The notes under the pieces were generated by a model. It was not told the origin of the DNA. It did no database searches and saw nothing but the letters and a program-made list of their open reading frames with translations. The translations under genes were made by a program, and so were the position numbers. Of a stretch of 47,800 bases of DNA, positions 1 to 7,384 are shown piece after piece; within the stretch, counting starts at the first letter, position 1, and the number at the start of each line of letters is the position of its first letter. The stretch is from Acidobacteriota bacterium (GTDB lineage Bacteria > Acidobacteriota > Blastocatellia > RBC074), in the NCBI GenBank assembly GCA_016196035.1, contig JACPYM010000073.1, positions 1 through 47,800 of the forward strand, read 5' to 3'.

Positions 1-35
1 CCCTTTCAGGGCTGGCCGAACCATTTGCACGACTC

Positions 36-80
36 CCCAGGGCTTCACCCTGGGCTGTTGGCTGGTCGTCCCTTTGGGAC
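36..80. repeat. Pair of small hairpins at the left edge
   Basis: Two short perfect inverted repeats lie close together. The first is CCCAGGG (36-42) and CCCTGGG (48-54) around a 5-base loop. The second is GTCCC (68-72) and GGGAC (76-80) around TTT, followed by TTTT. They could be the end of an upstream transcript or part of a dispersed repeat. The gene to the left lies outside the window, so the role cannot be decided. Confidence 0.4.
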
Positions 81-130
81 TTTTCGGAAATTCTTTTTCT
101 TGAAAACTATATAAGAAAAGCCGCGTAGCG

Positions 131-208
131 TTCCTTATCCTTCACCGAGAATAAGGAAGGCTGCGCCGCTTCTTTCCCAGCAGGCAAGGATGCCTGCGCT
201 TCCAGGAT
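131..208. repeat. Inverted repeat plus half of a dispersed GCAGGC element before flgJ
   Basis: TTCCTTAT (131-138) and ATAAGGAA (151-158) form an 8-bp stem. Just downstream, 176-208 contains a GCAGGC...GCCTGC palindrome followed by GCGCTTCCAGG. This resembles the arms of the 29-bp inverted repeat at 47700-47800 (GCCTGCGCTCCCAGG). An ATG at 190 lies inside this element and would give the peptide MPALPG, a typical translation of such repeats, so it is probably not the true flgJ start. Confidence 0.5.
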
Positions 209-222
209 GGAAATGGTCACTT

Positions 223-1263
223 ATGCCTTTCATCCGTCTCGACTCTGCCGAGCTAAAACCAAATGCCTTGCTCAAAAACGCCGCCTCGCCCGAGGCGCGT
301 GAAGCGCATGCGGTGCGGCAGGCGGCGATGGAGTTCGAGGCCATGTTGCTCAAACAACTCACGGCGGCGCTGAATTCCTCTGAAGAAGACGAGGACAGTT
401 TGTTTAGCAGCAACGAGGGCGGCTTTTACAAACAGATGTTCAGCGAACAGTTGGCGACGGCGATGGCGCGCAATGGCGGCGTGGGGCTGGCCGATGTCTT
501 GGTGCAACGCTTAGGCGGGAAAGCCGCTGCCGTCGCCGAATCACATAGCACGCAACGCGCTGTTGAGACGGCTCGACTGTTGCGCGAGAACAATGCGGCT
601 GAAAGACCGGCGGTGGCGACACCGGTATCTGTGGGGGTCTGTCTGCCACCGGCCACTGAACCAGCGGCAACGCCCACCAACCAGGCCGCTGCGCAATCAG
701 TTGCCCACCTTCCAACTCAAACCACTTTGCGCGAGTTGCCTGCCGCACTTCGTGGCGTCGCGTCCCCGCACCTTGCTCCGAGTGCGGTGAGCGCGCCACC
801 AGCGGCGGCAGCCAATCTCGCGCGTAACGCGACGGCGTCAGCGGCTCCGGTCGCCGTCGCGTTGCGCATCCCATTACACGGGCGCATCAGTTCCAATTTC
901 GGCGTGCGCCATGACCCGCTGCACGGCGGCGTGCGGCGGCACGGCGGCGTTGACATCGCGGCCCCGCCAGGCACACCGATTGCCGCTGCGGCGGGGGGAA
1001 CAGTGGTCTTCGCCGGGCGGCGCGGCGGCTATGGCAACCTGGTTGAGATTGAACACGCCGACGGCCAGCGCACCCGCTATGCCCACGCCGCGCGCCTGTT
1101 GGTGCAGGCCGGCGACGAGGTAAAACCAGGACAAACCATTGCCACCGTTGGTTCAACCGGGCGCTCGACCGGGCCGCATCTGCACTTTGAAGTCAACAAA
1201 GATGGTGCGCACGTAGACCCCTTACAAGCTGTGGCTAAAGATTCCAAACGTTCTCGCCGATAA
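223..1263 (+). CDS. flgJ: FlgJ-like rod-binding protein with C-terminal M23 peptidase
   Basis: The 346-residue protein has two parts. Residues about 30-95 match the FlgJ N-terminal rod-binding domain (FEAMLLKQL, DSLFSSNEGGFYKQMF, NGGVGLADVLV), which caps the growing flagellar rod. After a long Ala/Pro-rich linker, residues about 215-340 form an M23 (LytM/lysostaphin-type) zinc endopeptidase with the expected ligands: HxxxD in HGGVD (H240, D244), YAHA (H288) and HLHFE (H319, H321). Classical FlgJ carries a GH73 glycosidase instead, so here wall opening for the rod would be by peptide cleavage. A longer frame starts at 190, but that ATG sits in a dispersed repeat. The ATG at 223 follows GGAAATGG and is preferred. 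It heads the flgM-flgN-flgK-flgL series, with an 84-base gap before flgM. No signal peptide is visible, as expected for export by the flagellar type III route. Confidence 0.85.
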   Translation: MPFIRLDSAELKPNALLKNAASPEAREAHAVRQAAMEFEAMLLKQLTAALNSSEEDEDSLFSSNEGGFYKQMFSEQLATAMARNGGVGLADVLVQRLGGKAAAVAESHSTQRAVETARLLRENNAAERPAVATPVSVGVCLPPATEPAATPTNQAAAQSVAHLPTQTTLRELPAALRGVASPHLAPSAVSAPPAAAANLARNATASAAPVAVALRIPLHGRISSNFGVRHDPLHGGVRRHGGVDIAAPPGTPIAAAAGGTVVFAGRRGGYGNLVEIEHADGQRTRYAHAARLLVQAGDEVKPGQTIATVGSTGRSTGPHLHFEVNKDGAHVDPLQAVAKDSKRSRR

Positions 1264-1347
1264 GAAGCCGTAGGTTGCCTCTCCGCTCCCGTGAGCAAGG
1301 TTGAGGCGTCGAGGCATAACGGATCGTCATTGTGAGGAGTTTGCGAA

Positions 1348-1668
1348 ATGAACCGAATTAACTTGAACGGCGGTGGCGAAGTCGAAGCGCGGCGCACGGG
1401 GCGATTGGAAACAGAGCGCTTGCCCGAAAACAGCACGGCAACACCCGCGAGCACAGGTGCGCCCACGGCGGCGGATTCGATCAGCGTTTCGGGACGCGCG
1501 GCAGAGCTTGGCGAACTGACCAATAAGACGTTGCAGTTGCCGGATGTACGGGCGGGGCGCGTCGAACAATTGCGCGCCCAAGTGCAAGGCGGAAATTACC
1601 AACCTGCCGCTGGCGACATCGCGGATGCCTTGCTGAAAGACACGCAGGATGGAACCACAGCGGTCTAA
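1348..1668 (+). CDS. flgM: FlgM, anti-sigma-28 factor
   Basis: This 106-residue protein has a disordered Ala/Thr-rich N-terminal half and the FlgM core in the C-terminal half (about 42-106). The core shows DSISVSGRAAELGEL, then DVRAGRVEQLRAQV, then GNYQPAAGDIADALL. FlgM binds the flagellar sigma factor FliA and is secreted through the finished hook-basal body, releasing late gene expression. GAGGAG at 1334-1339 lies 8 bases before the ATG. The next gene starts 3 bases after the stop, so the two are probably co-translated. FliA itself is not in the window, but two sigma-28-like promoters are. Confidence 0.9.
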   Translation: MNRINLNGGGEVEARRTGRLETERLPENSTATPASTGAPTAADSISVSGRAAELGELTNKTLQLPDVRAGRVEQLRAQVQGGNYQPAAGDIADALLKDTQDGTTAV

Positions 1669-1671
1669 TGA

Positions 1672-2175
1672 ATGTTTGAAGTGCTGCGCCAAGGCGCAGC
1701 GTTGCAGGCGCACAACAAGATGCTCGACCAGTTAATCCAAAACGCGGCGCAGTTGATGCACGAACAGGCGGCGGCCTATCGGCGGCTCAATGCGGCTTGC
1801 TTGCAGTTGTGCGGCGCGTTGGTCGGCGGCCAGCCCGAAAAGATTGATTCTCTGACGCGCGCGGGCGCAGGCGAATTGCTCAAGATGCGCGTGCGGCTGG
1901 TGGAATTGATGGCGGCGCTTTCGGCCTTTGCTGACCGTCACGTGGGCAACGAAGGTCAGCCCGCGCTGAGCAATGAAACGCGTGTCGCCTTTCGCGCGGC
2001 GTCCAATGAATTGCTGAGTGCGGCCCGCGCGTTTCAACGTACACAGGCGCGCGCCGCCGCTGTCGCCAACAATGGCGCGACCTTCACCGCGAGTTGCATC
2101 GAATTGTCAGGGGTGCCGCCCCTCACCTACCGTGCGCCGTATGCGCGGCGCGGGGAGGTCAAATCATGGGCGTAA
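1672..2175 (+). CDS. flgN: FlgN-type chaperone for hook-filament junction proteins
   Basis: This is a 167-residue, mostly helical protein rich in Ala, Leu, Arg and Gln, without a signal peptide or membrane segment. Sequence conservation is weak, as is usual for FlgN. The heptad-like Leu pattern over residues 1-125 and the place between flgM and flgK, its expected client gene, make FlgN the best call. FlgN holds FlgK and FlgL monomers and delivers them to the export gate. The ATG comes 3 bases after the flgM stop, without a clear Shine-Dalgarno of its own, so translational coupling is likely. The 3' end overlaps flgK by 10 bases, and the flgK ribosome binding site lies inside this gene. Another small export chaperone cannot be excluded. 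Confidence 0.7.
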   Translation: MFEVLRQGAALQAHNKMLDQLIQNAAQLMHEQAAAYRRLNAACLQLCGALVGGQPEKIDSLTRAGAGELLKMRVRLVELMAALSAFADRHVGNEGQPALSNETRVAFRAASNELLSAARAFQRTQARAAAVANNGATFTASCIELSGVPPLTYRAPYARRGEVKSWA

Positions 2176-3545
2176 ACTTTTCCTCGTTTGAAATCGGGCG
2201 GCGGGCGTTGCGCGCCAGTCAACTCGGCGTCACGATCACCGGGCAGAACATCGCCAACGTCAACACGCAAGGTTACACGCGCCAACAGGTGCAATTGCCG
2301 CCCATCGGCACCAACTTGCAACCGGGCGGCAGCGATCTTGGCCCGGATGGCGTGCGCGCCTTACGCGACAATTTCGTCGAGGCCCGTTTGAATGCCGAGA
2401 CCGGCCTGAATGGCCGCTTGACCGCGCGCCGCGATGCGCTGGCGCCGGTGGACGCGGTCTTTAACGACTCCAACACGAGTGGCGGCATTCAAGCCGCGCT
2501 CACCAACTTTTTCGGCGCCTTCCGCGATTTAGAAGCGCAACCGACCTCCGTGCCGCTGCGCGCGCTGGTCGGGGCCAAGGCCGAAACGTTGGCCGATTCC
2601 TTTCAAGTTACGCGCGCGCGTTTGGCCGATATTCGTTCGAGCACTGACGCAGCCTATGGCCAGGGCGTTGACCAGGTGAACACCCTGACGCAACAGGTCG
2701 CCGACCTCAATAACAAGATTTCCATCGCGGAAAACATTGGCGAACAGTCCAGCGGGTTGCGCGATCAACGCGGCGAACTGGTGCGCCAGTTGGCCGAATT
2801 GACCGGCGGACGCGCCACCGAAGCGGGCAGCCTCGTGACCTTTCAACTGGCCGATGGCAAATCGCTGGTAGTCGGCACGCAAGCCTTCGCCTTGGGCACG
2901 ACGAGCACGCCGCCCAATGGCTTGACGCAAGCGACGCTGGATGGCGTGCCCGCCAATTTTGCCAGCGGCAAGCTGCGCGGTTACCAGGACGCGCTGGGCG
3001 AGATCAACGGACAGATTGCCAGCCTCGATGACTTGTCGGCTTCTGTGGCCGACCGCGTCAACACTTTGCATACCTCTGGTACCGACCTGGACGGCAACCC
3101 GGGCACGGCAGTTTTTTTGGCGCAGGGCGGCGGCCCCGTCACGGCTGCGAATATCCAATTCAACACCGCACTGAAAGACGATCCGCGCAAGATCGTCACT
3201 GCCGCCAACGGCGCAGGCACCGGCGACGCCACGGTGGCGCGCGCGCTGGCGGGCTTGTTGCAAGACAATACTTCGGTAGTCGGCACGAAAACCGGCTCCT
3301 TCGAATCGTTTTATGCGGGGTTGGTGACGAGCGCCGGGCAAGGCGTTCATGCCGCCGAGGATGCGCTTTCGACGCAACAACTGATTTTGGCGCAGGCCCA
3401 GGCCCAGCGCGATTCGGTGTCGGGCGTCTCGCTCGACGAAGAAGCGGTCAACTTGTTGCAATACCAGAAGGCTTACGAGGCAGCGGCCCACTTTTTGAAA
3501 GTCGCCGACGAGATGACCCAGATCGTTTTATCGCTGGCGCAGTAA
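2166..3545 (+). CDS. flgK: FlgK, hook-filament junction protein 1
   Basis: The protein is 459 residues long. Its N-terminus carries the flagellar rod/hook signature (SSFEIGRRALRASQLGVTIT, then GQNIANVNTQGYTRQQVQL). The C-terminus has the matching D0 helix (VSLDEEAVNLLQYQKAYEAA, then FLKVADEMTQIVLSL). FlgK is the first junction ring between hook and filament. A longer frame begins upstream at 2094, but GGGGAGG at 2152-2158, 7 bases before the ATG at 2166, fixes the start. The length is at the short end for FlgK, mainly in the variable middle domain. It follows flgN with a 10-base overlap and is followed by an inverted-repeat element and flgL. Confidence 0.95.
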   Translation: MGVNFSSFEIGRRALRASQLGVTITGQNIANVNTQGYTRQQVQLPPIGTNLQPGGSDLGPDGVRALRDNFVEARLNAETGLNGRLTARRDALAPVDAVFNDSNTSGGIQAALTNFFGAFRDLEAQPTSVPLRALVGAKAETLADSFQVTRARLADIRSSTDAAYGQGVDQVNTLTQQVADLNNKISIAENIGEQSSGLRDQRGELVRQLAELTGGRATEAGSLVTFQLADGKSLVVGTQAFALGTTSTPPNGLTQATLDGVPANFASGKLRGYQDALGEINGQIASLDDLSASVADRVNTLHTSGTDLDGNPGTAVFLAQGGGPVTAANIQFNTALKDDPRKIVTAANGAGTGDATVARALAGLLQDNTSVVGTKTGSFESFYAGLVTSAGQGVHAAEDALSTQQLILAQAQAQRDSVSGVSLDEEAVNLLQYQKAYEAAAHFLKVADEMTQIVLSLAQ

Positions 3546-3547
3546 TT

Positions 3548-3672
3548 GGAATGCGGAATGCGGAATTGACGCTGGGACAGTACCGCGCGCGTGAGCAAGC
3601 GGCGTGTCAAGCTTGCCCTCTTGGCTCCACTGCCAACCTGCCGCTTGCTCACGCGCGCGGCACCGTCCCAGC
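3548..3672. repeat. MITE-like inverted repeat between flgK and flgL
   Basis: Direct units of GGAATGC begin 3 bases after the flgK stop. Next come two 33-base arms, 3571-3603 and 3640-3672, which are inverted complements with 2 mismatches. Each arm carries GCGCGCGTGAGCAAGCGGC or its complement. Between the arms, TTGGC (3621-3625) and GCCAA (3632-3636) form a second hairpin, so the whole could fold as a cruciform. A single arm of the same sequence lies at 13465-13495 before the propeller kinase. No coding capacity is seen, so this is probably a non-autonomous dispersed element. Confidence 0.75.
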
Positions 3673-3756
3673 TTGCAGTTTTCCCGTACACCGAAGTGAA
3701 AACCGATCTAAGTGCGAAGGAAAGATGTCCGCTTTCCCCAATCCCAGGTATCCAAG

Positions 3757-4662
3757 ATGACTTTTCGTGTCACAGATGGTTTCAGCAACGCCCGCCTCGT
3801 CGCGCAGATCACGGCGGGCCGGCAACGTATCGCCACCGCGCAGGAACGCATTGCCAGCGGCAAGCGCATCAATCGTCCGTCGGATGACCCGGTCGGCGCG
3901 GGCACGGTGGTGCGGCTGCGCAGTTCGGAAACGGCCCTCGCGCAGTTTCAACGCAATGCCGGCACGGCCAGCGATACGTTGCTGGCCGCCGATAGCGCGC
4001 TGGAAAGTTACGAGACGACGCTCGACCGGGCGCGCGCCTTGCTCACACAGGGCGGCTCGGACAACACCAGCGCCGAAGGCAAAAAGGACATCGCCGCCGA
4101 ACTCGATCATCTGTTCGCGCAAACGCTCGGCCTGGCGAATCAAAAATTCGGCGACCGCTTCCTGTTCGGCGGCACGCGGCAAGATGTGCCGCCTTACGAT
4201 AACAACGCCGTCCCGGCGGCCACGCCCGCGACACAACAACTGCTGCAACTCGACCCGGATGGCGCGCCCATCGCGATTGGAGTGACAGCGGAAGCGGCGT
4301 TTGCGGATGCCACCGGCTCGATTTTTACGGAGCTGAAAAATGCGGCGACGGCCTTGCGCGGCACGGGCAATCCGGCGGCGGATAAAACCGCCGTCCTGAC
4401 CAGCCTGGACCGGCTCACCGTACTGGCCGAACAGGCCCGCACCGCGCACGCGCTGGTCGGCAACGGCCTGGAACGTGTGCAGGCGACCACTGATCAACTT
4501 GCGCAGCGTTCGATTGTGCTGGCGCAAGCCGCCGACCACACCGAAGGCGCAGACTTTGCCGAGTCCGCGTTGGAATTGACATCGTCGCAGCAAGCGCTGG
4601 ACGCCATTTTGCAAACCCGGGCAGTCACCAATCGCCGCACCTTGCTCGATCTGCTGGGTTGA
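3757..4662 (+). CDS. flgL: FlgL, hook-filament junction protein 3
   Basis: The 301-residue protein has a flagellin-like N-terminus: FRVTDGFSNARLVAQITAG, then RIATAQERIASGKRINRPSD and a D-D-P-V motif. It ends in the FlgL C-terminal helix (SALELTSSQQALDAILQT). The internal NQKFGDRFLFGGT is also typical of FlgL. It forms the second junction ring, on which the filament grows. An upstream in-frame ATG at 3712 would add 15 unrelated residues, so the ATG at 3757 is chosen, though its Shine-Dalgarno (AGG at 3746-3748) is weak. It may be transcribed from flgK across the repeat at 3548-3672. Confidence 0.93.
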   Translation: MTFRVTDGFSNARLVAQITAGRQRIATAQERIASGKRINRPSDDPVGAGTVVRLRSSETALAQFQRNAGTASDTLLAADSALESYETTLDRARALLTQGGSDNTSAEGKKDIAAELDHLFAQTLGLANQKFGDRFLFGGTRQDVPPYDNNAVPAATPATQQLLQLDPDGAPIAIGVTAEAAFADATGSIFTELKNAATALRGTGNPAADKTAVLTSLDRLTVLAEQARTAHALVGNGLERVQATTDQLAQRSIVLAQAADHTEGADFAESALELTSSQQALDAILQTRAVTNRRTLLDLLG

Positions 4663-4677
4663 TCTTTCCCAGAAGTA

Positions 4678-4786
4678 TTGCCACAGAGGCACAGAGGCAC
4701 AGAGCAATTTGGTTCACGACCGTAATTGTCTTTTTCTCTCTGTCTTCTTTTCTCTCTGTCTCTGTGTCTCTGTGCCTCTGTGGCAA
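4678..4786. repeat. 27-bp inverted repeat of CACAGAGG units between flgL and fliW
   Basis: The arms at 4678-4704 and 4760-4786 are inverted complements with one mismatch and are themselves built of repeated CACAGAGG units. The 55-base spacer is rich in TCTCTG. The element fills almost the whole flgL-fliW gap. It may stop transcription or stabilise mRNA ends, but it looks like a dispersed palindromic repeat rather than a classical terminator, because no T-run follows. Confidence 0.7.
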
Positions 4787-4818
4787 AGCCTGCTTCATTT
4801 GTTTGACCTACGAAAGTT

Positions 4819-5256
4819 ATGCCAAAGGTTCGCATTCAAAGCACGGACATCGAATATACCGAGAGCGATGTCATCACCTTCGAGGAAGGCTTGATCGGAT
4901 TGCCGCAATTGCGCCGCCTGGTCGTAATCAGCCAGCCGGAGATCACGCCGTTCTTGTGGCTGGCCTCTGTCGAAGCAGACGAAACGGCATTTTTAGTGCT
5001 CGACCCGCAAGCCTATTGCGACAGTTACACGCCGCGGTTGCCGGGCGAAACGCGCGCGCGCATCGGCCTCAAAACTGATGAAGAACCGCTGCTATTGGCG
5101 ATTACACGAATCATGCCGGAATGGCATGACTCGACGCTCAACCTGCGCGCGCCGTTGGTGATTTCGACCGGGGCGATGCGCGGGACGCAACCGGTGTTGA
5201 CCGAAAGCGGCTACCGCTTGGATGAGCCATTGGCGGCGCTGGCCGCCCTAGTGTGA
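4819..5256 (+). CDS. fliW: FliW, flagellar assembly factor and CsrA antagonist
   Basis: This 145-residue cytoplasmic protein has the FliW signatures ITFEEGLIGLPQLRR near the N-terminus, FLWLASVEADETAFLVLDP in the middle and NLRAPLVIST in the last third. FliW binds CsrA and blocks it. When flagellin accumulates it binds FliW instead and frees CsrA to repress flagellin translation. The csrA gene lies directly downstream, which is the usual pairing. The ATG at 4819 starts the conserved protein; no strong Shine-Dalgarno precedes it. Confidence 0.93.
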   Translation: MPKVRIQSTDIEYTESDVITFEEGLIGLPQLRRLVVISQPEITPFLWLASVEADETAFLVLDPQAYCDSYTPRLPGETRARIGLKTDEEPLLLAITRIMPEWHDSTLNLRAPLVISTGAMRGTQPVLTESGYRLDEPLAALAALV

Positions 5257-5329
5257 GGATGTGAGGACGGGACGGCTGACGAGAACCGTTGCCAGGACGG
5301 CAGCGGGTAATGGGCCAGGAGGGCTTTTC

Positions 5330-5617
5330 ATGTTGGTGTTGAAACGGCAGGCCGGCGAGAAGCTGGTGATTGGGAATGAAATTACGATTGAGGTTTTAGC
5401 CGTCAGCGGCGATGGCGTGCGCTTGGGCATCGTCGCGCCGCGCGAAACTTCAGTGCATCGTTTTGAAATCTTCGCCGAGATTCAGGCCGCCAATCGGGCT
5501 GCCTCACAGACCACAGCCACACCCCGCGCCGCCTTAACCAGCCTGGCCGCGCGCTTGCGTTCTCCCGCCGCCGAACCCGAAGAAGACCAGTCAGAAGCGC
5601 CGGAGAAGCCCGGCTAA
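5330..5617 (+). CDS. csrA: CsrA, carbon storage / translational regulator with C-terminal extension
   Basis: The first 60 residues of this 95-residue protein are a standard CsrA: MLVLKRQAGEKLVIG, ITIEVLAVSGDGVRLGI, then APRETSVHRFEIF. The RNA-contacting L4, R6 and R44 are all present. CsrA dimers bind GGA motifs in mRNA leaders and block ribosomes. About 35 extra residues follow the core, ending in an acidic Glu/Pro-rich tail; most CsrA proteins stop at 60-75 residues. An in-frame upstream extension exists, but AGGAGGG at 5317-5323, 6 bases before the ATG, fixes the start at 5330. It lies 73 bases after fliW. The flagellin leader at 24153-24182 carries candidate target sites. Confidence 0.93.
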   Translation: MLVLKRQAGEKLVIGNEITIEVLAVSGDGVRLGIVAPRETSVHRFEIFAEIQAANRAASQTTATPRAALTSLAARLRSPAAEPEEDQSEAPEKPG

Positions 5618-5640
5618 AACACAATGAGGTTGAATGTGCG

Positions 5641-5705
5641 TCCCCTTGTAGTAGCGAATTTATTCGCTGCGGCGCGTAACGAATAAATTCGTTACTACAA
5701 GGGGA
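5641..5705. repeat. 26-bp inverted repeat before motA
   Basis: The arms at 5641-5666 and 5680-5705 are inverted complements with one mismatch (TAGCG against CGTTA) around a 13-base GC-rich loop. The AT-rich stem (AGCGAATTTATTCG) is unlike the flanking DNA. It lies 23 bases after the csrA stop. It may act as a transcript end or be a dispersed palindromic element; no T-run follows the stem. Confidence 0.75.
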
Positions 5706-5795
5706 TGTCCCGCTTTGTGCGCACAGTCAAGACTTGCGCTTGGGTTGCTCAGACTGGCATGCCAGCGCCTGCCGGAAATCCAAAGAAACACTTTT

Positions 5796-6557
5796 ATGAA
5801 ACGCCGGGATTTTTCAGTTTTGATCGGATGGTTGATCGGCTTCGCCGCCATTGGCGGAGGCGCGTTGCTCGAAGGCATTCGCTTGCGGTTTCTGTGGCAA
5901 CCGACCGCCGCGCTGGTTGTCTGCGGCGGCACGCTGGGCGCGGTCGTCGTCCGGCGTGGCTTGGGCGGGCTGAAAGAAGCCATTCACGCCACTTACATTT
6001 ATTGCTTTCGCGAACAGGATGACGAGTTGGAAGCCGGGCTGGCGCGCCTGACCTGGCTGGCCCGGCTGGTCAAACGCGAAGGCGTGCGCGCCCTGGAACC
6101 ACATGCCAACAACAGCACTGACCCACTGCTCGCCAAAGGCCTGGCCCTGATTGCCGATTACGCCGAACCGCGCACCGTGCGCGAACGGCTCCAGCGCATG
6201 CTCGATGCCGAAGACGAACGCGGGTTGGGCGAAGTGGCGACGCTCGATGCCGCCGGCAGTTACGCGCCGACCTTCGGCATCATCGGCGCAGTGCTGGGGC
6301 TGATTTACGTGTTGCGCTCGCTGGCCGATCCGGGCGCGTTGGGCCTGGGCATCGCGACGGCCTTCGTCGCCACAATCTACGGCATCGGCATCGCCAATCT
6401 GGTGTTCTTCCCGCTGGCGGCGCGCTTGCGCGATCAACATCGCTTGCGCATGAAACGCCGCGAAGTGCTGGCCGAAGCCCTGGTCGCCTTTGCCGCGCAC
6501 GAAACGCCCACGGCGATTGCCGCGCACCTGGCCAATCAAACTGGCTACGGCGCTTAG
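5796..6557 (+). CDS. motA: MotA, flagellar stator proton channel subunit
   Basis: The 253-residue membrane protein starts with a hydrophobic pair of helices (about 8-25 and 38-53). It ends with the paired helices that contain the key motifs GSYAPTFGIIGAVLGLIYVL (P158) and ATAFVATIYGIGIANLVFF. The large cytoplasmic loop between them holds the charged region that meets the rotor (EPRTVRERLQRMLDAEDERG). Length and layout fit MotA/PomA. A longer frame begins at 5715 but reads through unrelated sequence, so the ATG at 5796 is chosen on homology grounds with only a weak Shine-Dalgarno. motB follows after 12 bases. The ion used cannot be fixed from the sequence alone. Confidence 0.92.
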   Translation: MKRRDFSVLIGWLIGFAAIGGGALLEGIRLRFLWQPTAALVVCGGTLGAVVVRRGLGGLKEAIHATYIYCFREQDDELEAGLARLTWLARLVKREGVRALEPHANNSTDPLLAKGLALIADYAEPRTVRERLQRMLDAEDERGLGEVATLDAAGSYAPTFGIIGAVLGLIYVLRSLADPGALGLGIATAFVATIYGIGIANLVFFPLAARLRDQHRLRMKRREVLAEALVAFAAHETPTAIAAHLANQTGYGA

Positions 6558-6569
6558 GAGGAATGCCCC

Positions 6570-7286
6570 TTGTTCGAGACTGCTGATGACCAGGTCAAAC
6601 GGCGCAAAGCTGGCGACAACACCGTCGGGCAGGAAGCGAACCATCGCGACCGCTGGCTGGTTTCGTATGCCGATCTGATGACCTTGCTGTTTGCCTTGTT
6701 CGCGGTGCTTTATGCCGCCGCTGATCGCGACCGCGCGCAAGCCGTCGCTGCCGCGCTGAGCCAGCAAATCGCCGGCGCGCCCGCCGCCGCGCTGGGGCCG
6801 CCGGGCGGGAGCGGTGTCTTGCCGGGCAGCGATTCAGTGACCGAAGCGCGCGCGGCGGTCGAATGGGCGCTGGCGCAAAATGAACTGCTGCGGGCGCGGG
6901 CGCGGGTGTTGACGACGGGGCGCGGTTTTGTGGTGTCGCTGGCCGAGGCCGGTTTCTTTGCGGCGGGCGAGGCGGCGGTGCGTGACGATGCGCGCGGTTT
7001 GATTGACACGCTGGCCGATAGCCTGAGCGGCGCGCGCACGCAAATTCGGGTCGAAGGGCATACCGACGCGACGCCGATTGCCACCGCGCGGTATCCCTCG
7101 AATTGGGAGCTTTCGTCCGCGCGCGCCTCCAAGGTGTTGGCGCAACTGGTCGCGCGCGGCATCGCGCCCGCGCGGCTTTCGGTCGCCGGATATGCCAGCG
7201 AACGTCCGGTCGCCGATAACAACACGCTGGAAGGCCGCGCGCTCAATCGTCGCGTTGATCTGGTCATCTTGAACACAGAGCAATAG
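6570..7286 (+). CDS. motB: MotB, flagellar stator anchoring subunit
   Basis: The 238-residue protein has one N-terminal membrane helix with the channel signature WLVSYADLMTLLFALFAVLY; D35 is the expected proton-carrying residue. A flexible linker leads to an OmpA-like peptidoglycan-binding domain (about 120-235) with RVEGHTDATPI, NWELSSARASKVLAQL and LEGRALNRRVDLVI. The start is TTG at 6570: AGGAGG (6556-6561) is 8 bases upstream, and the nearer ATG at 6563 is out of frame and soon closed. The Shine-Dalgarno lies at the motA stop, so the pair is coupled. The flagellar cluster breaks off here for the sensory island and resumes at 24188. Confidence 0.93.
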   Translation: MFETADDQVKRRKAGDNTVGQEANHRDRWLVSYADLMTLLFALFAVLYAAADRDRAQAVAAALSQQIAGAPAAALGPPGGSGVLPGSDSVTEARAAVEWALAQNELLRARARVLTTGRGFVVSLAEAGFFAAGEAAVRDDARGLIDTLADSLSGARTQIRVEGHTDATPIATARYPSNWELSSARASKVLAQLVARGIAPARLSVAGYASERPVADNNTLEGRALNRRVDLVILNTEQ

Positions 7287-7384
7287 CGGCGGCTGCTCAG
7301 ACATCCCCAGCAATCCCCATTCGCCACACTCACACTAGCCGTCATCCGCTCAATCGGCTGGCTAATTGTCAGGAAGGATCTGCA

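Noticed and set aside
2529-3491. 320-residue minus-strand ORF opposite flgK
   Set aside because: It lies entirely within flgK and shows no family motif; long shadow frames are common in GC-rich DNA.
3649-4707. 352-residue minus-strand ORF opposite flgL
   Set aside because: Antisense shadow of flgL that runs into a repeat at one end and shows no domain.
7212-7219. GCCGATAA as a sigma-28 -10 element inside motB
   Set aside because: No TAAA at the proper distance upstream and no gene start downstream.
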